A stretch of DNA of 64,000 nucleotides. It comes from Pseudomonas sp. GTDB lineage: Bacteria; Pseudomonadota; Gammaproteobacteria; Pseudomonadales; Pseudomonadaceae. Under the pieces are notes generated by a model. It saw only the letters and a program-made list of their open reading frames with translations, had not been told where the DNA came from and did not search any database. Positions 40,652-49,196 of the stretch are shown piece after piece (the stretch's first letter is position 1; every line of letters starts with the position of its first letter). A program made the translations under genes and the position numbers. The stretch covers positions 1,230,284 to 1,294,283 of the forward strand of contig NZ_PEKX01000007.1 of NCBI RefSeq assembly GCF_002796985.1. Direction: 5' to 3'.

Positions 40652-43087
40652 TCATCCAGCCTTGCCGGCCAGTTCCTCTTTCGAGAAATCGTCCACATCG
40701 ATCACCGCCCGACGCGCACGTTCGGCGGTGTGCAGGGTTTCCGCTTCCGCGGCCTCCAGCACGCCGGCGTCGCGCGCGGCATCGATCGGCGACTGTCCCG
40801 GCTTGGGATTCACCCCGTGTTCCTTGAGCGCCTTGTGCAGCTTCTTCTGCAAGGGCGCGGCGGCGGCGAGCTGGTCATAGGCGAAGGTGAGCTTGGCCAC
40901 CGGATCATCGGGGCCGGAAGGCAGATGAGCGCCGGCGAGGATCGCCTGCAACGCCGGGTCGCTGAGCGGGCGGCCGAGGATATCGGCGATCTCCGCGTCC
41001 AGCGTGTCGCTCGGGCCCCGGTGGCGGCGACCCAGCGGCAGTACCAGCACCCGCAGCAGGCAGCCGAAGGCGCGATTGGGGAAGTTGTCGATCAGGTCGG
41101 CCAGTGCGGCTTCGGCCTTCTCCAGGTTTTCCTGCATGGTCCAGTGCAGCAGCGGGTGCAGGTAGTCCGGGTTGTCCAGGTCGTGGTAACGCTTGAGCGC
41201 GGCGGAGGCGAGGTACAGGTGACTCAGTGCATCGCCCAGGCGCGCGGAGAGGCGCTCGCGGCGCTTCAGCTCGCCGCCGAGCAGCATCATGCTGAAGTCC
41301 GCCAGCAGGGCGAAGGATGCCGCGAGCCGGTTCAGCGCGCGGTAGTACGGGCGACTGATGCGGTCACCCGGCACCGGGTCGAAGCTGCCGAAGCCCAGGC
41401 CCAGCAGCAGGCTGCTGGCGGCGTTGCTGACGGCGAAGCCGACGTGGTTGAGCAGCAGCTCGTCGAACTCGCGCTCGGCCTGGTCCTGGTCCTCGCGGCG
41501 GGCCAGTTCCATCTCCTTGAGCACGTACGGATGGCAGCGGATGGCGCCCTGGCCGAAGATCATCAGGTTGCGCGAGAGGATGTTGGCGCCCTCGACGGTG
41601 ATGAAGATCGGCGCGGCCTGCCAGGAGCGGCCCAGGTAGTTGTTCGGGCCGAGGATGATGCCTTTGCCACCGTGGATATCCATGGCGTGGGCGATGCACT
41701 CGCGGCCGCGTTCGGTGAGGTGGTACTTGAGAATCGCCGAGAGCACCGAGGGCTTCTCGCCCAGGTCCACCGCGTTGGCGGTGAGGATCCGCGCGCTGTC
41801 CATCATCCAGGCGTTGCCGCCGATGCGGGCGAGGGCTTCCTGGATGCCTTCGAAGGCCGACAGCGGCACGTTGAACTGCTCGCGCACCTGGGCGTAGCGG
41901 CCGCTGACGTAGCTGCCGACCTTGGCGGCGCTGGTGCCCACCGCCGGCAGCGAGATCGAGCGGCCCACCGACAGGCAGTTCATCAGCATCATCCAGCCTT
42001 TGCCGATCATGTCCTGGCCACCGATGATGTAGTCCAGCGGCACGAACACGTCCTTGCCGGAGTTGGGGCCGTTCATGAAGGCGGCGCCCAGCGGCACATG
42101 GCGACGGCCGATCTGCACGCCGTCGGTGTCGGTGGGGATCAGCGCCAGGGTGATGCCGAGGTCTTCTTCCTCGCCCAGCAGATGGTCCGGGTCATGGCAC
42201 TTGAAAGCCAGGCCGAGGAGGGTGGCCACCGGGCCGAGGGTGATGTAGCGCTTCTCCCAGGTCAGGCGCAGGCCGAGGGCTTCCTCGCCTTCCCACTGGC
42301 CCTTGCAGACCACGCCGACGTCGGTCATGCCGCCGGCATCGGAGCCGGCCTGCGGGCTGGTCAGGGCGAAGCAGGGAATCTCGTCGCCAGTGGCCAGGCG
42401 CGGCAGGTAGCGCTGGCGCTGGGCGTCGGTGCCGTAGTGCAGCAGCAGTTCGGCCGGGCCGAGGGAATTGGGCACCATCACGGTGGAGGCGAGGTCGCCG
42501 CTGCGGGTGGCGAGTTTCATCACCACCTGGGAGTGGGCGAAGGCTGAAAAGCCCTTGCCGCCATATTCCTTCGGGATGATCAGGCCGAAGAAGCCCTGGC
42601 TCTTGATGTAGGCCCAGGCCTCGGGCGGCAGGTCCATGTCCTTGCCGACCTGGTAGTCGTCGATCATGGCGCAGAGCTGCTCGGTGGGGCCGTCGATGAA
42701 GGCCTGTTCCTCTTCCGTCAATTGCGCCTTGGGATAGCCCAGCAGCGTCTGCCAGTCCGGGCGACCGCTGAACAGCTGGCCATCCCACCAGACGGTGCCG
42801 GCCTCGATGGCCTCGCGTTCGGTTTCGGACATCGGCGGCAGGGTCTTCTTGAACCAGGCGAACAACCGTGAAGTGAACAGACTGCGACGCAGGTCGGTGG
42901 CGAGAATCGTCACCGCGACCACGGCCCAGAGCAGCCACAACAGCACCATCCAGCCGTGGGCGTGGCTGAACAGGCTCATCAGTGCGAGGTACACGGCGAC
43001 GATGCCGAGTGCCTTGAGGGGAGCGGCGCGACGGTGCGCGAGCCAGGCGGCGCCAAGGATCAGGACGAGTAACCAGACGAGCAGCAT
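40652..43087 (-). CDS. fadE: Acyl-CoA dehydrogenase FadE
   Basis: 811 residues, the length of E. coli FadE (814) rather than of the usual 380-residue acyl-CoA dehydrogenases. Two N-terminal membrane segments (LLVWLLVLILGAAWLA; ALGIVAVYLALMSLF and WMVLLWLLWAVVAVTIL) anchor it. The flavoprotein core has PKEYGGKGFSAFAHSQVVMK, CFALTSPQAGSDAGGM, and the motif MDIHGGKGIILGPNNYLGR with ITVEGANILSRNLMIFGQG near the catalytic base. A C-terminal FadE-specific domain of about 280 residues follows. It performs the first step of beta-oxidation and feeds electrons to ETF. It corresponds to PA2815. Confidence 0.95.
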   Translation of the reverse strand: MLLVWLLVLILGAAWLAHRRAAPLKALGIVAVYLALMSLFSHAHGWMVLLWLLWAVVAVTILATDLRRSLFTSRLFAWFKKTLPPMSETEREAIEAGTVWWDGQLFSGRPDWQTLLGYPKAQLTEEEQAFIDGPTEQLCAMIDDYQVGKDMDLPPEAWAYIKSQGFFGLIIPKEYGGKGFSAFAHSQVVMKLATRSGDLASTVMVPNSLGPAELLLHYGTDAQRQRYLPRLATGDEIPCFALTSPQAGSDAGGMTDVGVVCKGQWEGEEALGLRLTWEKRYITLGPVATLLGLAFKCHDPDHLLGEEEDLGITLALIPTDTDGVQIGRRHVPLGAAFMNGPNSGKDVFVPLDYIIGGQDMIGKGWMMLMNCLSVGRSISLPAVGTSAAKVGSYVSGRYAQVREQFNVPLSAFEGIQEALARIGGNAWMMDSARILTANAVDLGEKPSVLSAILKYHLTERGRECIAHAMDIHGGKGIILGPNNYLGRSWQAAPIFITVEGANILSRNLMIFGQGAIRCHPYVLKEMELARREDQDQAEREFDELLLNHVGFAVSNAASSLLLGLGFGSFDPVPGDRISRPYYRALNRLAASFALLADFSMMLLGGELKRRERLSARLGDALSHLYLASAALKRYHDLDNPDYLHPLLHWTMQENLEKAEAALADLIDNFPNRAFGCLLRVLVLPLGRRHRGPSDTLDAEIADILGRPLSDPALQAILAGAHLPSGPDDPVAKLTFAYDQLAAAAPLQKKLHKALKEHGVNPKPGQSPIDAARDAGVLEAAEAETLHTAERARRAVIDVDDFSKEELAGKAG

Positions 43088-43339
43088 GCGGATTCCTCCA
43101 TGACAGCCAGCCCCGGCGACCGCAGGCCGCGGCGGGCTTGGTGACGAACAATGCGCGAGCAGAGCGATAGTGCGAACGCCTCATACCATGCACCGGAAGC
43201 TTAGCTGGCTGAACCGAACCGATGGCCGCATGGCCGGACAGCTTGGCCGGATCGCCTTGTCGTGCAGGCGCCGGCGCTGGTTAGACTGATGTCCGATCTC
43301 AAGCTCCAAGCCAAGGACGACAAGCCCGGAGACAACGCC

Positions 43340-44032
43340 ATGCAGCCTTACCTCACGCCCAGCCGCTTCGTTGATAGTGACCACCCCGGGGTCATCGAGT
43401 TCGCTCAGAATCACCGGGGCGATGGCGCCACCCCGCTGGAACAGGCGGTGGCCCTGTATTACGCGGTGCGCGACCAGATTCGCTACAACCCCTATGTGTT
43501 CAGCCGCGACCCGCAGACGCTCAAGGGCAGCCATGCCCTGGAGGCCGGGCAGTCCTACTGCGTGCCCAAGGCAACACTGCTGGCGGCTTGCGCTCGGCAC
43601 TGCGGTATCCCGGCACGCATCGGCCTGGCCGACGTCAAGAACCACCTGGCCACGCCGCGCCTGCTGGAACTGCTGCGCAGCGAGATGTTCGCCATGCATG
43701 GCTACACCGAACTGTTCCTCGAAGGCCGTTGGGTCAAGGCCACGCCGGCCTTCGATATCGGCCTGTGCGAGGCCTTCGGCGTGTTGCCGCTGGAGTTCGA
43801 CGGGCGCAACGACAGCGTCTTCCACCCGTTCAACCGCGATGGTGAGCGGCATATGGAATACCTGCGCGACCACGGTCAGTTCCCCGATGTGCCCGAGGAG
43901 TTCTTCTTCGGCTACCTCAAGCAGTGCTATCCGCACCTGTTCAACGGTGAGACCACGCTGCTGGGCGGCGACATGCGCAGTGAAGCGGCAAGGCATGAAA
44001 GCGATCGCCCCCATGAACGCAATCGCCCATGA
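43340..44032 (+). CDS. Transglutaminase-like cysteine protease domain protein
   Basis: 230 residues from ATG 43340 (MQPYLTPSRFVDSDHPGVI), with GGAGA upstream; the longer frame from 43262 is probably leader. The transglutaminase-core triad is Cys74 (GQSYCVPKATLLAACAR), His120 (MHGYTELFLEGRW) and Asp139 (ATPAFDIGLCEAF). Such soluble proteins act as peptidases or amidases of unknown target in bacteria. The end of the gene contains two direct copies of CATGAACGCAATCG, so the C-terminus may have been lengthened by a small duplication. It lies between divergent fadE and the GST gene. Confidence 0.85.
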   Translation: MQPYLTPSRFVDSDHPGVIEFAQNHRGDGATPLEQAVALYYAVRDQIRYNPYVFSRDPQTLKGSHALEAGQSYCVPKATLLAACARHCGIPARIGLADVKNHLATPRLLELLRSEMFAMHGYTELFLEGRWVKATPAFDIGLCEAFGVLPLEFDGRNDSVFHPFNRDGERHMEYLRDHGQFPDVPEEFFFGYLKQCYPHLFNGETTLLGGDMRSEAARHESDRPHERNRP

Positions 44033-44161
44033 ACGCAATCGATAGTAACCATCAGTACGTGTGTCTTTTTTCCTCGCGCCTTAGCCGGTAGGGTGCCGTC
44101 ATCCGAAATCGCGTCCGTTGGGCGTGTGACCAATGAATGACGACAACAAGAGAGGCGCAGC

Positions 44162-44779
44162 ATGCTCAAGATCTGGGGCCGGAAGAATTCCTCCAATGTG
44201 CGCAAGGCGCTCTGGTGCGCGGAAGAGGCGGGCCTGACCTATGAGCGAATCGACGCCGGCGGCGCTTTTGGTCTGGTCAACGACGCGCCCTACCGCGCGC
44301 TGAATCCCAACGGCGTGGTGCCGACCCTGGACGACGACGGCTTCGTCCTCTGGGAATCCAATACCATCGTCCGCTACCTTGCCGCTCGCTACGCGCCGGC
44401 CCTGTACCCGCAGGACCTGCAGCAACGCGCCAACGCCGAGAAGTGGATGGACTGGACCACCTCATCCTTCGCCGCGCCGTTCCGCACCGTGTTCTGGGGT
44501 ACCTTGCGTACCCCGCCGGAGCAGCGCGATGTCGCTGCCATCCAGGCCGCCATCGATACCTGCGTGCGACTGCTGGAAATCCCCGAGGCCGCGCTGGCCA
44601 GACAGCCGTACCTCACCGGCGAACAATTGGGCATGGGTGACATTCCGCTGGGCAGCTTCATCTATGCTTGGTTCGAAATGCCCATCGCGCGCCCGCCGCA
44701 GCCGCACCTGCAAGCCTGGTACGAACGCCTGAAGGCGCGCCGGGCCTACCGTGACGCGGTGATGACCGACCTGACCTGA
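44162..44779 (+). CDS. Glutathione S-transferase family protein
   Basis: 205 residues. N-terminal thioredoxin fold: LKIWGRKNSSNVRKALWCAEEAGL, with the likely active-site Ser/Asn pair in NSSNVRK, then NPNGVVPTLDDDGFVLWESNTIVRYLA, the glutathione-binding stretch. The C-terminal helical domain includes EQLGMGDIPLGSFIYAWF. The WESNTIVRY motif is typical of bacterial theta-like GSTs. Substrate unknown. It corresponds to PA2813 and stands 107 bp before the ABC exporter operon in the same direction. Confidence 0.9.
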   Translation: MLKIWGRKNSSNVRKALWCAEEAGLTYERIDAGGAFGLVNDAPYRALNPNGVVPTLDDDGFVLWESNTIVRYLAARYAPALYPQDLQQRANAEKWMDWTTSSFAAPFRTVFWGTLRTPPEQRDVAAIQAAIDTCVRLLEIPEAALARQPYLTGEQLGMGDIPLGSFIYAWFEMPIARPPQPHLQAWYERLKARRAYRDAVMTDLT

Positions 44780-44886
44780 ATGCCTGTGCGTGCCCCGGAG
44801 GTTGCAATCCTCGCGGCGGCCCTTTATCAAGCAGGCCCTTTTTCCAAAGACATGCGTCTTTCCACCGCCTTGCAACGGGAATCCCC

Positions 44887-45819
44887 ATGAGTTCCGCGCT
44901 GTCCATCCGTCAACTGACGAAGACCTACGGCAACGGTTTCCAGGCCCTCAAGGGCATCGACCTGGATGTCGCCGAAGGTGATTTCTTTGCCCTGCTCGGC
45001 CCCAACGGCGCCGGCAAATCCACCACCATCGGCATCCTCTCCACCCTGGTGAACAAGAGCGGCGGCACGGTCAACGTGTTCGGCCACGACCTGGACAAGG
45101 ACCCGTACGGCCTGAAGCGCTGCCTGGGCGTGGTGCCCCAGGAGTTCAACTTCAACCAGTTCGAGAAGGTGTTCGACATCGTCGTCACCCAGGCCGGCTA
45201 CTACGGCATCCCGATGAGCGTGGCCAAGGGCCGCGCCGAGAAGTACCTGACCCAGCTGGGCCTGTGGGACAAGCGCAACTCCGCCTCCCGCGAACTCTCC
45301 GGCGGCATGAAGCGCCGTTTGATGATCGCCCGCGCGCTGGTCCACGAGCCGCGCCTGCTGATCCTCGACGAACCCACCGCTGGCGTGGACATCGAACTGC
45401 GCCGCTCGATGTGGAACTTCCTCACCGAGCTCAACGGCGAAGGCATCAGCATCATCCTCACCACGCACTACCTGGAGGAGGCCGAGCAGCTGTGCCGCAA
45501 CATCGCGATCATCGACCACGGCACCATCGTGGAGAACACCAGCATGCGCAAGCTGCTGAACAAGCTGCATGTGGAGACCTTCTACCTCGACCTGCAGGGC
45601 ACCCTGGGCGAAACGCCGAAGCTCGATGGCTACCCGGCGCGCCTGGTGGATGACCACACCCTGGAAGTGCAGGTGGACAAGTCTCTGGGCATCAACGGCC
45701 TGTTCGTCCAGCTCAACGCCCAGGGCGTGCAGGTGCTGAGCCTGCGCAACAAGAGCAATCGCCTGGAGGAGCTGTTCGTGTCGCTGGTGGAGAAGAATCT
45801 GTCGAGGGTGGCGGTATGA
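44887..45819 (+). CDS. ABC-2 exporter ATP-binding protein (YadG-like)
   Basis: 310 residues. Walker A is GPNGAGKS (38-45), the Q-loop is in VVPQEFNFNQF, the signature is LSGGMKRRL and Walker B LLILDEPTAGVD, with H-loop TTHYLEEAE. The C-terminal 90 residues form the extension seen in YadG/DrrA-like subunits. With the next gene, which it overlaps by ATGA, it makes an exporter of unknown substrate; the pair matches PA2812-PA2811. The distance from the GST gene suggests a separate promoter, but none was clear. Confidence 0.93.
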   Translation: MSSALSIRQLTKTYGNGFQALKGIDLDVAEGDFFALLGPNGAGKSTTIGILSTLVNKSGGTVNVFGHDLDKDPYGLKRCLGVVPQEFNFNQFEKVFDIVVTQAGYYGIPMSVAKGRAEKYLTQLGLWDKRNSASRELSGGMKRRLMIARALVHEPRLLILDEPTAGVDIELRRSMWNFLTELNGEGISIILTTHYLEEAEQLCRNIAIIDHGTIVENTSMRKLLNKLHVETFYLDLQGTLGETPKLDGYPARLVDDHTLEVQVDKSLGINGLFVQLNAQGVQVLSLRNKSNRLEELFVSLVEKNLSRVAV

Positions 45820-46595
45820 GCAGCGAACTGCGCGCCAACTGGGTCGCCCTCAACACCATCGTCTACCGCGAAGTCCGCCGCTTCCTGCGCATCTGGCCGC
45901 AGACGCTGCTGCCGCCGGCGATCACCATGGTTCTGTACTTCGTCATCTTCGGCAACCTGATCGGCCGGCAGATCGGCGACATGGGTGGCTTCACCTACAT
46001 GCAGTACATCGTGCCGGGGCTGATCATGATGTCGGTGATCACCAACTCCTACGGCAACGTGGTGTCGAGCTTCTTCGGCAGCAAGTTCCAGCGCAACATC
46101 GAAGAGCTGCTGGTCTCGCCGGTCTCGCCGCACACCATCCTCCTCGGCTTTGTCTGCGGCGGCGTGCTGCGCGGGCTGGCGGTGGGGGTGATCGTGACGA
46201 TCCTGTCGCTGTTCTTCACCGACCTGCAGATTCACCATTTCGGCATCACCGTGCTGGTGGTGGTGCTGACCGCGGCGATCTTCTCCATGGGCGGCTTCGT
46301 CAACGCGGTGTTCGCTCGCAACTTCGATGACATCTCGATCATCCCGACCTTCGTGCTGACCCCGCTGACCTACCTGGGCGGGGTGTTCTACTCGATCACG
46401 CTGCTGCCGCCGTTCTGGCAGACCGTGTCGCTGGCCAACCCGATCCTGCACATGGTCAACGCCTTCCGCTACGGCATCCTCGGCGTGTCCGACATCCGCA
46501 TCGGCACGGCGGTGATCTTCATGCTGGTGGCGACTGTGCTGCTCTACGTGTTCTGCATTCGCCTGCTGGTGAGCGGACGCGGGATGCGGCAGTGA
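45816..46595 (+). CDS. ABC-2 exporter permease (YadH-like)
   Basis: 259 residues with six membrane segments (for example LLPPAITMVLYFVIFGNLIG, YIVPGLIMMSVITNSYGNVV, LGFVCGGVLRGLAVGVIVTI, ITVLVVVLTAAIFSMGGFV, VIFMLVATVLLYVFCI). The ABC-2 signature is PTFVLTPLTYLGGVFYSITLLP followed by PPFWQTVSLANPILHMVNAFRYG. It forms the membrane half of the exporter with the preceding gene. Substrate unknown; antibiotic, lipid or polysaccharide export are all possible for the family. A strong terminator follows. Confidence 0.93.
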   Translation: MSSELRANWVALNTIVYREVRRFLRIWPQTLLPPAITMVLYFVIFGNLIGRQIGDMGGFTYMQYIVPGLIMMSVITNSYGNVVSSFFGSKFQRNIEELLVSPVSPHTILLGFVCGGVLRGLAVGVIVTILSLFFTDLQIHHFGITVLVVVLTAAIFSMGGFVNAVFARNFDDISIIPTFVLTPLTYLGGVFYSITLLPPFWQTVSLANPILHMVNAFRYGILGVSDIRIGTAVIFMLVATVLLYVFCIRLLVSGRGMRQ

Positions 46596-46615
46596 GCGGC
46601 GCGTTGCGCTGATGA

Positions 46616-46643
46616 AAAAGGCCCCGGTTGGGGCCTTTTGCTT
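46616..46643 (+). terminator. Terminator of the ABC-2 exporter operon
   Basis: AAAAGGCCCC (from about 46616) pairs with GGGGCCTTTT around GGTT, followed by GCTTTTTT. Confidence 0.9.
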
Positions 46644-46672
46644 TTTTGGCAATTCGCGGCGGGTGAGTCCCC

Positions 46673-46765
46673 TGTAGGAGCGAGCTTGCTCGCGAACCGC
46701 CCAACGCCGGAGCTGCCGGTGAATCCGTTCGCGAGCAAGAACTGGGCGTCCCCCTCGCTCCTACG
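46673..46765. repeat. REPIN with a variant, interrupted right arm
   Basis: The left arm is the standard GTAGGAGCGAGCTTGCTCGC. The right arm reads, on the minus strand, GTAGGAGCGAGGGGGACGCC, six variable bases, then TTGCTCGCGAAC, the same variant seen in the left arm at 17.4 kb. Confidence 0.85.
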
Positions 46766-46772
46766 AAAAGCG

Positions 46773-48089
46773 CTATTTCGGAAACTCGATAACGAACCGC
46801 GTCCACCCATTGGCCGACTCGCAACGAATCTCCCCGCCATGGGCGCGCACGATGGAGCGGCAGATCGCCAACCCCAGCCCGGCATGTTCGCCCTGGCCTT
46901 CGCGGCGGGCCGGATCGGCGCGGTAGAAACGGTCGAACAGGCGCGGCAGGCGCTCGGCGGGAATCTCCCGCCCCGGGTTCTCCACGCTCAGGCGGCCCGG
47001 CTCCAGGCGCACGCGGATCTGCCCGCCGTCCGGGGTGAAACGCAGCGCGTTGTCCAGCAAATTGGCCAGCACCCGGCGCAACAAGGCGCGGTCGCCCTGT
47101 ACTGACAGCTCGCCCTCGCGCTCCAGGCGGATGGACTTTTCCTCGGCCAGCGGCCCGTAGAACTCCAGCAACTCGTCTACCTCGTCGGCCAGCACCAAAG
47201 ACTGGCTGCTGGGGGTGAGCAGACCGTGGTCGGCCTTGGCCAGGAACAGCATGTCATTGACCATCGCGGTGAGCCGCTCCAGCTCCTCCAGGTTGCCGTG
47301 CAGCGCCTCGCGGTAGTCGTCCAGGCTGCGCGAGCGCGACAGCACCACCTGGGTCTGGGTCAGTAACCCGGTGAGTGGCGTGCGCAGCTCGTGGGCAATG
47401 TCGGCGGAGAAGGCCGAAAGGCGCTGGAAGGCTTCTTCCAGGCGCGCCAGCATGGCGTTCAGCTCGCCGGCCAGGCCGCGCAGTTCCTGCGGCATCTGCC
47501 CGGCGTCGAGGCGGGTGGTCAGCGAGTGCGCGCTGACCTGCGCCGCCACCTCGCTCATGCGCCGCAACGGGCGCAGGCTGGCGCGGGCGGCCCAGGCGCC
47601 GAGCAGGGCAGTGGCCAGGGCGGAGAGCCCCATGGTCATCCAGATCAGCCGCTGCATGCGCTGCAGGAAGTGCTGGTGATGGGTGATGTCGAGGATCAGC
47701 GTCAGCTGCGCGCCATCGCGCTGCTTGGCGTCCAGCGGAGCCTGCAACTCGCGGAAGGACTGCTGCTCGCCGTTGGCCATGTTGATCGCCGGGCGCTGCT
47801 CGAACCAGGTGCTGCCGTCCGCACCCTGCAGGCGCAGGCCGAGGTCGGGGTGGCGGCGCAGCTCGCGGCGCAGTTCGGCTGTGTGCGGTGCCAACTGCTC
47901 CGGGCCACCGACATCGCCCAGCACATCGCGGAAGATCGCCAGCTTGCCGGCCATCAGCTGGTGGTCCAGCTCGATGAAGTGCGTTTCGCTGGCGCGGCTG
48001 AAGATGATCCCGGCCAGCAGCGACACGGCGGCGGTACAGGCGGCGAACAGCAGGCTCAGGCGCAGGCCGAGGGACAGGCGCGCGCTCAT
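46773..48089 (-). CDS. copS: Copper-responsive sensor histidine kinase CopS
   Basis: 438 residues from ATG 48089, which overlaps the copR stop by four bases. A first membrane segment (LGLRLSLLFAACTAAVSLLAGIIF), a periplasmic sensor of about 130 residues and a second segment (LIWMTMGLSALATALLGAWAA) precede a HAMP domain. The phosphorylated His is in SADIAHELRTPLTG; the ATPase boxes are NLLDNALRFTPDGG and GLGLAICRSIVRAHGG. This is the CopS/CusS heavy-metal-sensor layout. In P. aeruginosa CopS responds to periplasmic Cu(I). It is co-transcribed with copR and divergent from the copper-resistance genes it controls. Confidence 0.93.
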   Translation of the reverse strand: MSARLSLGLRLSLLFAACTAAVSLLAGIIFSRASETHFIELDHQLMAGKLAIFRDVLGDVGGPEQLAPHTAELRRELRRHPDLGLRLQGADGSTWFEQRPAINMANGEQQSFRELQAPLDAKQRDGAQLTLILDITHHQHFLQRMQRLIWMTMGLSALATALLGAWAARASLRPLRRMSEVAAQVSAHSLTTRLDAGQMPQELRGLAGELNAMLARLEEAFQRLSAFSADIAHELRTPLTGLLTQTQVVLSRSRSLDDYREALHGNLEELERLTAMVNDMLFLAKADHGLLTPSSQSLVLADEVDELLEFYGPLAEEKSIRLEREGELSVQGDRALLRRVLANLLDNALRFTPDGGQIRVRLEPGRLSVENPGREIPAERLPRLFDRFYRADPARREGQGEHAGLGLAICRSIVRAHGGEIRCESANGWTRFVIEFPK

Positions 48090-48766
48090 GCTTCGCGCTC
48101 TTCCAGCACGTAGCCCATGCCGCGCACGGTGTGGATCAGGCGCTGCGGGAAGTCGTCGTCGACCTTGGCGCGCAGGCGGCGGATGGCGACTTCGATAACG
48201 TTGGTGTCGCTGTCGAAATTCATGTCCCACACCTGCGAGGCGATCAGCGACTTGGGCAGCACCTCGCCGCTGCGCCGCAGCAGCAGCTCCAGCAGGGCGA
48301 ACTCCTTGGCGGTCAGGTCGATGCGCTTGCCGGCGCGCTGCACGCGGCGGCGTAGCAGGTCCACTTCCAGGTCGGCCAGTTGCAGGGTGGTTTCCTGCAA
48401 CTGTTGGCCACCGCGGCGCAGCAGCGTGCGCACGCGGGCCAGCAGTTCGACGAAGGCGAAAGGCTTCACCAGGTAGTCGTCGGCACCGAGTTCCAGGCCG
48501 CGCACGCGGTCCTCCACGGCGTCGCGCGCGGTGAGGAACAGCACGGGCACGGCGCTGCCGGTCTGGCGCACGGCCTGGAGGATCTGCCAGCCATCGCGGC
48601 CGGGCAGCATCACATCGAGAATCAGCAGGTCGTGTTCGCCGGCCAGGGCCAGTTGCAGGCCTTCGTCGCCGTCGGCGGTCAGGTCGACGGCGAAGCCGGC
48701 CTCGCTCAGGCCCTGCCGCAGGTACTGGCCGATGCGTGGTTCGTCTTCGACGATGAGAAGTTTCAT
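48086..48766 (-). CDS. copR: Copper response regulator CopR
   Basis: 226 residues counting from ATG 48766 (MKLLIVEDEPRIGQYLRQGL), the start that fits the family; an ATG four codons upstream (48778) is also possible. The receiver has Asp51 (LLILDVMLPGRDGW), the Thr/Lys switch residues in FLTARDAVEDRVRGLELGADDYLVKPF, and the output domain is OmpR-type (LTAKEFALLELLLRRSGEVL; VWDMNFDSDTNVIEVAIRRL). It activates the copper genes on the opposite strand through the CTGACA-N5-GTAAT boxes noted at 48798, 48829 and 49114. The first of these is close to its own start, which suggests autoregulation. Confidence 0.93.
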   Translation of the reverse strand: MKLLIVEDEPRIGQYLRQGLSEAGFAVDLTADGDEGLQLALAGEHDLLILDVMLPGRDGWQILQAVRQTGSAVPVLFLTARDAVEDRVRGLELGADDYLVKPFAFVELLARVRTLLRRGGQQLQETTLQLADLEVDLLRRRVQRAGKRIDLTAKEFALLELLLRRSGEVLPKSLIASQVWDMNFDSDTNVIEVAIRRLRAKVDDDFPQRLIHTVRGMGYVLEEREA

Positions 48767-48797
48767 CCGGTTATCCATTCAGGCGCTCGGGGCGCAG

Positions 48798-48813
48798 CTG
48801 TCATCAGGGTAAT
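48798..48813 (+). promoter_or_regulatory. CopR box candidate near copR
   Basis: CTGTCATCAGGGTAAT fits the Pseudomonas CopR consensus CTGACA-N5-GTAAT with one mismatch. It lies 32 bp from the copR start, in the divergent promoter region. Confidence 0.5.
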
Positions 48814-48828
48814 GGGGCGGTCAGCGAG

Positions 48829-48845
48829 CTGACAGCGTCGGTATC
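48829..48845 (+). promoter_or_regulatory. CopR box candidate upstream of the PtrA-like gene
   Basis: CTGACAGCGTCGGTATC shares 14 of 17 bases with the better box at 49114 and has a perfect CTGACA half. It ends 47 bp before the start of the PtrA-like gene. Confidence 0.55.
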
Positions 48846-48892
48846 GCAGACTGACGGCGTGTTCATTTTCCAGCGTCCTCAAGGAGTCCGCC

Positions 48893-49024
48893 ATGCACCT
48901 GATCATCTCCACGCTGTTTGCCGTGCTGTTGTTCCCCGTCGCGCCGGCGTTGGCCGATGGGGGAGGGGACATCACCTTCCAGCGTATGCAGGAACAAGCC
49001 GCCACGGCACGCCAGGCCTGCTGA
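48893..49024 (+). CDS. Short PtrA-like copper-inducible periplasmic peptide
   Basis: 43 residues: MHLIISTLFAVLLFPVAPAL, cleavage near ALA-DG, then DGGGDITFQRMQEQAATARQ and a final Cys. AAGGAGTCCGCC before the ATG is a strong ribosome-binding site. The mature start DGGGD-TF resembles PtrA (PA2808), the copper-induced periplasmic protein that sits at this place in P. aeruginosa and was described as a repressor of type III secretion. As I recall, PtrA is about 63 residues, so the C-terminal part is missing here. A CopR box lies upstream. The gene is too short for routine gene finding. Confidence 0.7.
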   Translation: MHLIISTLFAVLLFPVAPALADGGGDITFQRMQEQAATARQAC

Positions 49025-49113
49025 ACTCGATTCATCGTGCTGCCTCTTGCCCGCCCTCCGGCGGGCTTTTTTTCGCCCCCTTTATACCCCGCGACGGGCG
49101 GGCGAGCGCCAAG

Positions 49114-49130
49114 CTGACAGCGTTGTAATC
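49114..49130 (+). promoter_or_regulatory. CopR box upstream of the cupredoxin gene
   Basis: CTGACAGCGTTGTAATC matches the consensus CTGACA-N5-GTAAT exactly. It is 67 bp upstream of the cupredoxin start and probably drives the cupredoxin-copA-copB operon. Confidence 0.75.
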
Positions 49131-49196
49131 TTCCCGACAGGTAACCCTCAGCCGCCGACAGCGACCATGGCCACAGTCCCCTGAAGGAGAACCGCC

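Noticed and set aside
44005..44045. Two copies of CATGAACGCAATCG at the end of the transglutaminase gene as a mobile-element target duplication
   Set aside because: The copies are adjacent with no element between them, so a small local slippage is enough to explain them.
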